Source of the DNA: a virus | Length of the DNA: 20,644 nucleotides | Virus record (IMG/VR): IMGVR_UViG_3300020470_000496 | Location: 1 to 20,644 of that record | Strand: one strand, 5' to 3' | The notes under the pieces: generated by a model | Told to the model about the DNA's origin: nothing | Database searches by the model: none | What the model saw: the letters and a program-made list of their open reading frames with translations, nothing else | Shown: positions 5,888 to 11,912 of the stretch, piece by piece | Numbering within the stretch: position 1 is the stretch's first letter | Layout: the number at the start of each line of letters is the position of its first letter | Made by a program: the position numbers and the translations under genes

Positions 5888-6690
5888 TGTTAGGAACACA
5901 TTTTTATAACGAAACAATCCGTAGAACTGTAATCGGATTTGGTACTCTTTTTAATAACGTTGAGATAAAAAAGAGAGATCCTTCAACCAACGAAGTTGTT
6001 GAAGCAGAGAAAGTAGCTTTGGCCTATGGTCCTAAGCAAAAGTTTTTATATCGTTTATTTGAAAACCCGAAAACTCAGAAGGTTGCTATTACAATGCCTC
6101 GAATGTATTTCGAGATGACTGGTATAAATTACGATACTGCTAGAAAGACAAGTCCAGTTCGTAAGTATAAGAATGTTATTCCTAATGATGGTGATGAAGT
6201 AAGAGTACAGTATGTACCAGTACCATATACATTAGATTTTGAATTAGGTATCTTGTCTAAGGATCAGGATACAGGACTACAGATTTTAGAACAGATATTA
6301 CCATTCTTCCAACCATCATTTAATATCACCCTTAACATGGTTCCTGATATGAATGAGAAGAGAGATGTTGCTGTAACTCTCAATGGAATTAATATGGAGG
6401 ATGAGTGGGATGATAGTTTCTTAGAACGTAGGTTGGTAGTATACACATTACAATTTACTGCTAAGACATACCTATACGGTCCTTACAACAAGGCAGATAT
6501 CATCCGTAAAGCAACTGTATACGAAACAGTTGGACAGAAAGGTGGTGTTAGTAGACGTGCTGCTGAACTTACATACACACCTAAAGCTAAGGTTGATAAG
6601 AACCTAGATGGTCAGATCGATGCTAATGATGATCTAATCGTAACAGCAGATGATGACTTTGGATTTAATAGTGGGTATACAATATTATGA
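5887..6690 (+). CDS. 15: Tail completion and sheath stabiliser protein gp15
   Basis: The 267-residue product begins MLGTHFYNETIRRTVIGFGTLF and continues as in the T4 gp15 family, with length close to T4 gp15 (about 272). gp15 forms the hexameric cap at the head-proximal end of the tail, terminates the sheath and joins the tail to gp13/gp14. The C-terminus carries D237-K-N239-L-D241-G-Q-I-D245-A-N-D248, a complete EF-hand/dockerin-type calcium loop, followed by an acidic tail. I do not recall that loop as a feature of T4 gp15, so it looks like an addition. The start overlaps the gp14 stop by one base and the stop overlaps the gp16 start (ATGA). Confidence 0.92.
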   Translation: MLGTHFYNETIRRTVIGFGTLFNNVEIKKRDPSTNEVVEAEKVALAYGPKQKFLYRLFENPKTQKVAITMPRMYFEMTGINYDTARKTSPVRKYKNVIPNDGDEVRVQYVPVPYTLDFELGILSKDQDTGLQILEQILPFFQPSFNITLNMVPDMNEKRDVAVTLNGINMEDEWDDSFLERRLVVYTLQFTAKTYLYGPYNKADIIRKATVYETVGQKGGVSRRAAELTYTPKAKVDKNLDGQIDANDDLIVTADDDFGFNSGYTIL

Positions 6691-7109
6691 GCGACGATAT
6701 ATTTGAAAAGAATATGGAAGAAGTCCTCGACATTGAGGTATCTGATACACCAGAAGGAGGTTGCACTACTAGAAAGGCAAACCTCAAGGATGTTACTGAT
6801 GATGTCCAGAAAGACTATGAGTATACTAGAGGGGAATTGTATTCCCTCATAGATCAGGGTCAGGAGGCAGTCAGAGGTGCTTTAGAGGTTGCTCAGGAGA
6901 GTGGTCACCCTAGAGCATATGAAGTTGCTACAAACGCTATGAAGCAAGTAGCAGACATGACTGATAAACTCATGGATCTTCAGAAGAAAAAGAAAGATGT
7001 GAATGAAGAGCAGAGAGGTCCAAGCAAGGTTACTAACAATGCTATGTTTGTTGGTAGCACAGCAGAGTTACAAAAAATGCTCAAACAAATGAATGGAGGT
7101 AAGAGATAA
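6687..7109 (+). CDS. 16: Small terminase subunit gp16
   Basis: The 140-residue product is placed as gp16 by position after gp15 and by content. An acidic N-terminus is followed by two long helices with coiled-coil character (about 45-75 and 80-110), including AVRGALEVAQESGHPRAYEVATNAMKQ in outline, then a basic KKKK stretch. In T4-like phages the small terminase forms a ring that regulates gp17 and recognises concatemeric DNA. Size is near T4 gp16 (about 164). The helix-rich centre is the oligomerisation core of the family. It starts with a 4-nt overlap with gp15 and ends with a one-base overlap with a 46-codon gene. The partner gp17 lies 2.8 kb downstream rather than next door as in T4. Confidence 0.88.
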   Translation: MSDDIFEKNMEEVLDIEVSDTPEGGCTTRKANLKDVTDDVQKDYEYTRGELYSLIDQGQEAVRGALEVAQESGHPRAYEVATNAMKQVADMTDKLMDLQKKKKDVNEEQRGPSKVTNNAMFVGSTAELQKMLKQMNGGKR

Positions 7110-7249
7110 TGGAATCTAAACTAGAAGTTCTCATAGGTTCTGAGTGGAAAGAGATTGCTAGAGGACCAAGTAAAGATATACATGTGACTGCGGCTATGTT
7201 AGACTTACCAATAATAGGGGCAACTGATTCGAGAATTATTGATTTATGA
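7109..7249 (+). CDS. Small hypothetical protein, 46 residues
   Basis: This short frame starts at an ATG whose A is the last base of the gp16 TAA, and its TGA overlaps the next ATG (ATGA at 7246-7249). It fills the 136-nt gap between gp16 and the oxygenase gene exactly. The upstream GGAGG in the gp16 end (ATGGAGGTAAGAGATAATG) is well placed as a ribosome site. The peptide starts MESKLEVLIGSEWKEIARGP and ends in DSRIIDL; it has no Cys, signal or membrane segment. The double overlap and good ribosome site support a real gene. Function unknown. Confidence 0.65.
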   Translation: MESKLEVLIGSEWKEIARGPSKDIHVTAAMLDLPIIGATDSRIIDL

Positions 7250-7794
7250 GTGCAATAACTATGAGTACAGTGGACAAGAAAGTCCCTGTCTTTTCAACAT
7301 TCCTTCCAGATTATGAAACCCTCAACCCAAAACTAATAACTTTAATCAAACAATATAGAGAGAAGTATCCTGAAAGAGAGGAGCATACGAATCTTAGGGC
7401 TTGGAGAAGTTCCTATGAGACTCATCTTCAGGAAGATAGGTTTGATTTTATAATTCAAAAAGGTTGTGATGCTGCTAAGTGTATAGCAAAAGAGTATTGG
7501 TTAGCACCTGATGTGCATTACTTACCATCTGCTTTTTGGATGTGTATGTATGAGAAAGGAGAGTATGCTAGACAACACCATCATTACCCATCAGATGTAT
7601 CAATAGTATATTACGTTGATGTTAAGGATGATTCTGCTCCTATAGTATTTGAAGATTCATTAACTATTCAACCTAAGAATGGAATGATGTTGATCTTTCC
7701 TGCATGGCTTCAACATAGAGTATTAGAAACAGAATCAGAGAGAATTGTTATAGCGATGAACTTAGTTAAAAAACTAGATATAATAGCGTTTTAA
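7246..7794 (+). CDS. 2OG-Fe(II) oxygenase of the putative-hydroxylase (2OG-FeII_Oxy_5-like) type
   Basis: The 182-residue product carries WMCMYEKGEYARQHHHYP, SIVYYVDV, then GMMLIFPAWLQHRV and ERIVIAMNL. This matches the small phage/bacterial 2OG-Fe(II) oxygenases that read G-x4-H-H-P, S-G-V-Y-Y-V, FP-W-x-H-V and R-I-S-x-x-N. Iron ligands are probably within H111-H113 plus H157, with R166 for 2OG. Chemistry would be hydroxylation of an unknown substrate. Marine T4-like phages often carry such a gene between the terminase genes. The start at 7246 overlaps the previous stop (ATGA); an in-frame Met six codons in (7261) is an alternative. Fold call good, substrate unknown. Confidence 0.85.
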   Translation: MSAITMSTVDKKVPVFSTFLPDYETLNPKLITLIKQYREKYPEREEHTNLRAWRSSYETHLQEDRFDFIIQKGCDAAKCIAKEYWLAPDVHYLPSAFWMCMYEKGEYARQHHHYPSDVSIVYYVDVKDDSAPIVFEDSLTIQPKNGMMLIFPAWLQHRVLETESERIVIAMNLVKKLDIIAF

Positions 7795-7803
7795 CTAATT
7801 CAC

Positions 7804-8061
7804 ATGGCTTATCAAAGAAATGATGTAGACTGTGATCCAGTAGATCCTCAACCAGGAAGTACAACTGTGAATCATTTCTCAGGTAATGAGGGGTGGACTA
7901 CTATAACATTTAAAAATTGGAATGCAGACTTTCAAGCAAGAACTGTAGATAATAACACAAGAACACCTGGAACATTCCAAGCAAGGAATGTTGATAATTC
8001 AACACGTACTCCTGCAGCTTACCAACGTCATGATATAAGTAATAATGCAGTCTCGGCTTAA
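7804..8061 (+). CDS. Small protein with 15-residue tandem repeats
   Basis: The 85-residue product has repeats of the form [FY]QARxVDNxTRTPxx at residues 43-57 and 58-72, a partial third at 73-81 (YQRHDISNN), and a degenerate copy at the N-terminus (YQRNDVD, 3-9). The period is 15 residues, with conserved Gln, Arg, Val-Asp-Asn and Thr-Arg-Thr-Pro. One Cys is visible (C10), and no signal peptide or membrane segment. The family is not recognised. Regular polar/hydrophobic alternation could suit a beta-rich or fibrous virion part, but that is inference. It begins 9 nt after the oxygenase stop, without a clear Shine-Dalgarno, and is followed by a chain of small genes. Confidence 0.7.
   Translation: MAYQRNDVDCDPVDPQPGSTTVNHFSGNEGWTTITFKNWNADFQARTVDNNTRTPGTFQARNVDNSTRTPAAYQRHDISNNAVSA
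7930..8046 (+). repeat. Tandem 45-nt coding repeat
   Basis: Two full copies (7930-7974 and 7975-8019) and a partial third (8020-8046) encode the 15-residue units. The DNA copies have diverged at synonymous and non-synonymous sites, so the duplication is not very recent. Confidence 0.7.
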
Positions 8062-8062
8062 T

Positions 8063-8239
8063 ATGATGCAATTCAATGAAAAGGATATTAGTCGTCTAAT
8101 TACCGCTTGCGAGAGATATAAAGAATATACTGGTTCTGAATATATGTGGGATGAGTATGACCATCTCGTCAAGAAATTACATGACTATGAATCTGAACAC
8201 GAATGCCCAGAATGTGTTCTATGCTCGATCCACCAATGA
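8063..8239 (+). CDS. Small hypothetical protein with CPECVLC motif
   Basis: The 58-residue product is charged and helical (FNEKDISRLITACERYKEYT, then EYDHLVKKLHDYESEHE in outline) and ends in C48-P-E-C51-V-L-C54, which with nearby histidines may bind zinc. The start at 8063 (or the adjacent ATG at 8066) falls just after the preceding stop at 8061; a longer frame from 8045 would overlap it. The TGA overlaps the next ATG (ATGA at 8236-8239). Not assigned to a known family; small acidic genes like this are common between gp16 and gp17 in marine T4-like phages. Confidence 0.6.
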   Translation: MMQFNEKDISRLITACERYKEYTGSEYMWDEYDHLVKKLHDYESEHECPECVLCSIHQ

Positions 8240-8394
8240 AACATTACACCGTTGGTTATCACGATTATTCTATGCATACTCATGAGATCTGTGAGTATGC
8301 AAACGATGCTTACGAAGCAAAAGTTGACGCAGAAGAAGATGTTAAATACATCCACGACCATCCACACTGTATAGATTACGTCCTTGAGTCGTGA
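8236..8394 (+). CDS. Small His-rich hypothetical protein
   Basis: From the coupled ATG the product has 52 residues, starting MKHYTVGYHDYSMHTHE and with seven histidines in all, plus Cys at two sites (EIC, PHC). The His/Cys/acidic mix suggests possible metal binding. An upstream in-frame ATG (8221) exists, but the start at 8236 is favoured because it overlaps the preceding TGA. Its stop overlaps a GTG start (GTGA) of the next tiny gene. Function unknown. Confidence 0.6.
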   Translation: MKHYTVGYHDYSMHTHEICEYANDAYEAKVDAEEDVKYIHDHPHCIDYVLES

Positions 8395-8474
8395 TACGCT
8401 TACTTGTGTGGCTCATAATGTTCGCCTCACTGTATAATTTGTATACACTTGCTTGGGTTGTAGAACCGTTATGA
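8391..8474 (+). CDS. Tiny membrane protein, 27 residues (GTG start)
   Basis: A GTG at 8391 overlaps the previous stop as GTGA, and the TGA at 8472 overlaps the next ATG as ATGA, so the frame bridges its neighbours exactly. The peptide, starting MIRLLVWLIMFASLY, is almost one hydrophobic helix with Arg at position 3 and Glu near the end: a single-pass membrane micro-protein. Without the overlaps it would not be called. Function unknown; a role in membrane or lysis physiology is only a guess. Confidence 0.45.
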   Translation: MIRLLVWLIMFASLYNLYTLAWVVEPL

Positions 8475-8656
8475 ACGATGTGGTTTGGTCAATAAATATA
8501 ATGTGTGCTATACTGTTAGTAGCAGTAGGCATAGTTATATTTTGGATTTTCAAATACGATGATTGGTATCCTAACCCCATTACTCATAACGACATCTCCA
8601 CTGAATCCCAACACAATGATACAGGAGTACAGGAATTGGGAAGCGGAACAGAATAG
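8471..8656 (+). CDS. Small single-pass membrane protein
   Basis: The 61-residue product starts at an ATG that overlaps the preceding TGA. Residues about 7-28 (INIMCAILLVAVGIVIFWIF) form a transmembrane helix, followed by a polar 33-residue tail rich in Asp, Asn, Thr and Glu. By the positive-inside rule orientation is unclear, with few basic residues. A longer frame from TTG at 8453 is possible but less likely. The preceding gene is also a tiny membrane protein, so the two may work together. No family recognised. Confidence 0.6.
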   Translation: MNDVVWSINIMCAILLVAVGIVIFWIFKYDDWYPNPITHNDISTESQHNDTGVQELGSGTE

Positions 8657-8912
8657 AACTTCTCCAGAAGAGGTGCTAAATAGTGCATTGATCATGGAGG
8701 AGGATAAACATGGGTGCTATGGTTCCACCGAGTCGGAAGAGTTGTTACAATTTCCGAGTGGTGAAGATCAACCGAGTGGTGGATGGAGACACGATAGACG
8801 TGACGATAGACCTAGGGTTCAGCCTGACCAAGAAGGAACGGGTGAGAATTGCAGGTGTGGACACACCAGAGAAGAGGACAAGGAATTTAGAAGAGAAGGA
8901 GCTGGGAATTGA
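8616..8912 (+). CDS. Possible overlapping ORF, 98 residues
   Basis: An ATG at 8616 opens a frame that overlaps the end of the membrane-protein gene by 41 nt and the nuclease gene by about 200 nt. The first 45 residues, starting MIQEYRNWEAEQNRTSPEEV and continuing through a stretch with EEDKHGCYGS, look like a normal small phage protein. The remainder, read inside the nuclease gene, is Gly/Asp/Arg/Glu-rich and looks like an out-of-frame product. It may be a small gene whose original stop was lost, or a chance frame. I favour a real N-terminal part with modest confidence. Confidence 0.35.
   Translation: MIQEYRNWEAEQNRTSPEEVLNSALIMEEDKHGCYGSTESEELLQFPSGEDQPSGGWRHDRRDDRPRVQPDQEGTGENCRCGHTREEDKEFRREGAGN
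8676..8682 (+). promoter_or_regulatory. Late promoter motif (CTAAATA) before the nuclease gene
   Basis: CTAAATA lies 27 nt before the nuclease ATG (8710). A start about 13 nt downstream of its first base would give a leader of about 21 nt that includes the strong GGAGGAGG ribosome site. Confidence 0.45.
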
Positions 8913-9168
8913 CGCAACGAACTGGCTCAAAGAAAAACTCACTGACGCTATTAAAGGTGATGACGACTTGGTTATTCGTACTGAGCTTGTTGGTGGTGTC
9001 GGTAAGTACGGCCGCCTTTTGGGCTGGTGTTACATTGGGGACAACAGCGTGTCCCTCAACGAGCAAATGATTGAGGAAGGATATGCTTGGCCATATGATG
9101 GTGGTACTAAGCAAAAGAACTTTGAAGATCTTCGTGAGGTGAGAAGACAACATGGAACACTTGACTAA
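8710..9168 (+). CDS. Staphylococcal nuclease (thermonuclease)-family enzyme
   Basis: The 152-residue product has the complete SNase active-site pattern: VVDGDT (D25, calcium ligand), RVRIAGVDTPE with R46, D51, T52 and E54, and GKYGRLLGW with R102. These correspond to Asp21, Arg35, Asp40, Thr41, Glu43 and Arg87 of the S. aureus enzyme. The expected reaction is calcium-dependent phosphodiester cleavage of DNA or RNA. There is no signal peptide, so it would act inside the cell, perhaps on host nucleic acid. GGAGGAGG ending 6-7 nt upstream makes the start certain. The first part is visibly richer in G and C than neighbouring genes, and another frame stays open across it to 8912. The stop overlaps the next start by 17 nt. 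Confidence 0.93.
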   Translation: MGAMVPPSRKSCYNFRVVKINRVVDGDTIDVTIDLGFSLTKKERVRIAGVDTPEKRTRNLEEKELGIDATNWLKEKLTDAIKGDDDLVIRTELVGGVGKYGRLLGWCYIGDNSVSLNEQMIEEGYAWPYDGGTKQKNFEDLREVRRQHGTLD

Positions 9169-9376
9169 TGCAGTATGTCGTAAATGTGATGCTAGATGGT
9201 TTGAAGGTCAACTCTACTGGTCTACTGGTAAACTAGGAGATCCTCATGATCTTGCAGGGTTAGTATGTAATGAATATGGTGATGATAGATGTATAAATCC
9301 CTGTAAAGGTTCTACAAGCGGTCAGACTTGGGAACAACGTAGAGAATTTATTGATAACTTTACAGATGAATTATGA
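9152..9376 (+). CDS. Small Cys-rich protein, probable zinc binder
   Basis: The 74-residue product contains C9-R-K-C12, then C39, C47 and C51, the last in a C-x3-C arrangement. A C-x2-C plus later cysteines suggests a small zinc-binding module. RKCDARWFEGQLYW and GDPHDLAGLVCNEYGDD make a compact globular core likely. The gene begins 17 nt inside the nuclease gene and ends with an ATGA overlap to the following oxygenase gene, so it is translated as part of the chain. No family assignment. Confidence 0.7.
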   Translation: MEHLTNAVCRKCDARWFEGQLYWSTGKLGDPHDLAGLVCNEYGDDRCINPCKGSTSGQTWEQRREFIDNFTDEL

Positions 9377-9939
9377 GTATTGAAGTATATGATGATGTTC
9401 TAAGTGAAAAGGACTTCCTTACCTTACAGAATGTTGTTATGAAAAACAGAGGTAAGAGCAGGTTTGCTTGGGATTGGTCTGATGATGTTATCAATCCTGA
9501 GGATACTATGTGTGATGAGTTAGATCATTATCAATTATCACATACATTTTTCTTTCTTGGTCCACCAAGAAATAATCCTAATTTAAAACCTAAAGCATAT
9601 CAGAGTCCTCATATTGGTTTAGTAAAACCTATTCTAAGATTTCCACAATTAAAATTTGATGCACCTGTAAGGATTAAAGCAAATTTAAATGTAAGAACTG
9701 AAAAGGTAGTAAGACATGGATTTCATATTGATAATCCAATGCCAAATGGTATGACTGCAATATTCTATGTAAATACTTGTAACGGTTATACAGAGTTTGA
9801 AGAATCTGGACAGAAGGTTCATAGTAAAGAAAATAGGTTATGTGTATTCCCAACACCAACTAGACATAGTGGAACTACTTGTACTGATTGGAAGAGAAGA
9901 GTAGTAATTAATATAAATTATCTTCCTGCTACTAAATAA
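9373..9939 (+). CDS. 2OG-Fe(II) oxygenase, prolyl-4-hydroxylase-like
   Basis: The 188-residue product has GFHIDNPMPNGMTAIFYVN with H118-x-D120, the strand NGYTEFE, a distal H165 in PTRHSGTT, and R175 or R176 in WKRRVVININY. This is the standard HxD...H...R layout of prolyl-4-hydroxylase-like 2OG-Fe(II) oxygenases, and this form is a common one in marine T4-like phages. Substrate unknown; peptide or protein hydroxylation is the general expectation. It starts with a 4-nt overlap and ends 4 nt before gp17. It resembles the minus-strand gene at 358-903 in layout but is diverged in sequence. Confidence 0.9.
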   Translation: MSIEVYDDVLSEKDFLTLQNVVMKNRGKSRFAWDWSDDVINPEDTMCDELDHYQLSHTFFFLGPPRNNPNLKPKAYQSPHIGLVKPILRFPQLKFDAPVRIKANLNVRTEKVVRHGFHIDNPMPNGMTAIFYVNTCNGYTEFEESGQKVHSKENRLCVFPTPTRHSGTTCTDWKRRVVININYLPATK

Positions 9940-9943
9940 TTCC

Positions 9944-11593
9944 ATGGCTACTAATACTGACGTATATCTTGGTAACCCGAACCTGAAGAAGGCAGGTACT
10001 GAGATACAATTTACAAAGAAGCAAGTTAAGGAATGGATCAAGTGTAAGGATGATCCATTATATTTTGCTATGAATTATATGCAGATCATCTCTTTGGATG
10101 AAGGTCTTGTACCTTTTAAGATGTATGATTTTCAGCAAAGTATCCTAAAAGATTTTCACGAAAATAGATTCAACATTGCGAAGCTTCCTAGACAGACTGG
10201 TAAGAGCACCACTGTGGTCGCCTATCTTCTTTATTATGCTATCTTTTACGATAGTGTTAACATTGGTATTCTTGCTAACAAGGCTTCTACCGCCAGGGAA
10301 CTACTGGGTAGGTTACAATTAGCATATGAGAATCTACCTAAGTGGTTACAACATGGTGTTTTAGTATGGAACAAAGGTAATGTCGAACTTGAAAATGGAT
10401 CAAAGATACTGGCTGCTTCTACGTCTGCAAGTGCTGTCCGAGGCATGTCGTTTAACATTCTCTTCCTCGACGAGTTCGCTTTCGTTCCAAACCATGTTGC
10501 GGAGCAATTCTTTGCATCTGTTTATCCTACTATTACTTCTGGTAAGTCAACGAAAGTAATTATCATCTCTACCCCTAATGGTATGAACCACTTCTATAAG
10601 ATGTGGGAGGATGCTAGGAATGGTAAGAATGGATATGTTACGAATGAAGTACATTGGTCTCAAGTTCCAGGCAGAGATGCTAAATGGAAAGAGGAGACTA
10701 TGAAGAACACGTCCAAGAGACAGTTCGCTCAAGAGTTTGAGTGTGACTTTCTTGGATCAGCAGATACTCTTATTTCTCCAGCAAAACTACAAGCTATACC
10801 GTTCACTGAACCCCTTCAAAGCAATGCAGGACTTGATGTTTATGAGAGATCTAAAAAAGGTCACGAATATATTATTACTGTGGATGTTGCCAGAGGAATT
10901 GGTGGTGACTACAGTGCTTTCATCGTGTTTGATGTCACCACTCTCCCGTACAAAATTGTTGCCAAATACCGTGATAATGAGATTAAGCCTGTACTGTTTC
11001 CATCGGTTATACTTCAAGTAGCAAAGGAATATCATCTACCATATATTTTAGTTGAGGTAAACGACATTGGAGACTCTATCGCTGCTACTCTTAATTATGA
11101 TCTTGAATATCCTAACGTCCTTATGTGTGCTATGCGTGGACGAGCTGGACAGATCGTTGGACAAGGATTCTCAGGAAACAAAACACAACTAGGTGTAAAG
11201 ATGAGCATCACTGTTAAGAAGCAGGGGTGTGCAAACCTTAAAGCAATTATAGAAGAAGACAAATTAACATTCCAAGATTTTCACGTCTTGCAAGAACTTA
11301 CTACCTTCATCCAGAAGAAGCAAGCATGGGAAGCAGATGAAGGATATCATGATGATCTTGTAATGTGTATGGTTCTCTTTGCATGGTTAGTCATGCAGGA
11401 ATACTTTAAGGAAATGACTGATCAAGATGTTCGTCGTAGGATATATGAGGAACAGAAGAATCAGATAGAACAGGATATGGCTCCATTCGGTTTTATAGAT
11501 GATGGACTTGGAGATGATTCATTTGTAGAGGACGGATCCCTTTGGGAATATGGAGAGACACAAGAAGAAGTCTCCTATATGTGGAACTACTAG
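9944..11593 (+). CDS. 17: Large terminase subunit gp17 (packaging ATPase and nuclease)
   Basis: The 549-residue product is the DNA-packaging motor. The ATPase has Walker A RQTGKST (83-89) and Walker B ILFLDEF (172-178, with catalytic E177), followed by the coupling motif IISTPNG (about 207-213). The C-terminal RNase H-like nuclease has VDVARG (D314), VEVNDIGD (E371) and GYHDDLV (D470/D471), matching the acidic triad of T4 gp17. It docks on gp20, pumps DNA and cuts the concatemer at headful. Length is somewhat below T4 gp17 (610). The start has no Shine-Dalgarno, and a CTAAATA just upstream is too close to be its promoter. In T4 gp16 lies directly upstream; here an accessory insert separates them. 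Confidence 0.97.
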   Translation: MATNTDVYLGNPNLKKAGTEIQFTKKQVKEWIKCKDDPLYFAMNYMQIISLDEGLVPFKMYDFQQSILKDFHENRFNIAKLPRQTGKSTTVVAYLLYYAIFYDSVNIGILANKASTARELLGRLQLAYENLPKWLQHGVLVWNKGNVELENGSKILAASTSASAVRGMSFNILFLDEFAFVPNHVAEQFFASVYPTITSGKSTKVIIISTPNGMNHFYKMWEDARNGKNGYVTNEVHWSQVPGRDAKWKEETMKNTSKRQFAQEFECDFLGSADTLISPAKLQAIPFTEPLQSNAGLDVYERSKKGHEYIITVDVARGIGGDYSAFIVFDVTTLPYKIVAKYRDNEIKPVLFPSVILQVAKEYHLPYILVEVNDIGDSIAATLNYDLEYPNVLMCAMRGRAGQIVGQGFSGNKTQLGVKMSITVKKQGCANLKAIIEEDKLTFQDFHVLQELTTFIQKKQAWEADEGYHDDLVMCMVLFAWLVMQEYFKEMTDQDVRRRIYEEQKNQIEQDMAPFGFIDDGLGDDSFVEDGSLWEYGETQEEVSYMWNY

Positions 11594-11823
11594 TGGATCT
11601 TGAGCAGCAATTTGATTTAGAACATCTGCTCTTCAAGCAGAGGAAGTGTAGAACCTGTGGAAGAACTAAAGATTTATTGAATGATTTCTATCTTACTCGT
11701 AAGAATAGAAGTAGATTAGCATCAGCATATTCTTATGAATGTAAGATATGCACTATAGAAAGAGTTGTAAAAAATAGAAAAGATAATAAGGGTATTCCTG
11801 AGTGGTCATACCCTGATTGGTAA
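11593..11823 (+). CDS. Small C4 zinc-ribbon-like protein
   Basis: From a GTG at 11593 that overlaps the gp17 TAG, the product has 76 residues. An ATG at 11542 in the same frame would add 17 residues and overlap gp17 by 52 nt. The sequence KCRTCG (C19-x2-C22), a basic middle (FYLTRKNRSR), then ECKIC (C50-x2-C53) forms a C4 zinc site like that at the start of HNH/endonuclease VII-type proteins. No HNH catalytic histidines follow, and the tail is basic then ends PEWSYPDW. It may be a cut-down endonuclease or a stand-alone nucleic-acid-binding ribbon. Confidence 0.65.
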   Translation: MDLEQQFDLEHLLFKQRKCRTCGRTKDLLNDFYLTRKNRSRLASAYSYECKICTIERVVKNRKDNKGIPEWSYPDW

Positions 11824-11862
11824 TGTTCACGTTTTGTTTCCCCACTTGAAAGACGTTAATTT

Positions 11863-11869
11863 CTAAATA
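11863..11869 (+). promoter_or_regulatory. Late promoter (CTAAATA) for the sheath gene
   Basis: CTAAATA lies in the 89-nt intergenic space before gp18. The implied leader is about 37 nt and includes a good ribosome site, CGGGAG, 9-10 nt before the ATG at 11913. This is the clearest non-coding promoter context in the window. Confidence 0.7.
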
Positions 11870-11912
11870 AGTATAGACAATTTATCGATCATTTTATCGG
11901 GAGAAACGAAAC

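Noticed and set aside
8491-8498. AATAAATA inside the small membrane-protein gene.
   Set aside because: It encodes part of the membrane protein and no gene starts at a fitting distance; kept out as probable coincidence in AT-rich DNA.
9932-9938. CTAAATA just before gp17 as a late promoter.
   Set aside because: T4 spacing would start RNA at or after the gp17 ATG (9944), and the motif overlaps codons and the stop of the oxygenase gene.
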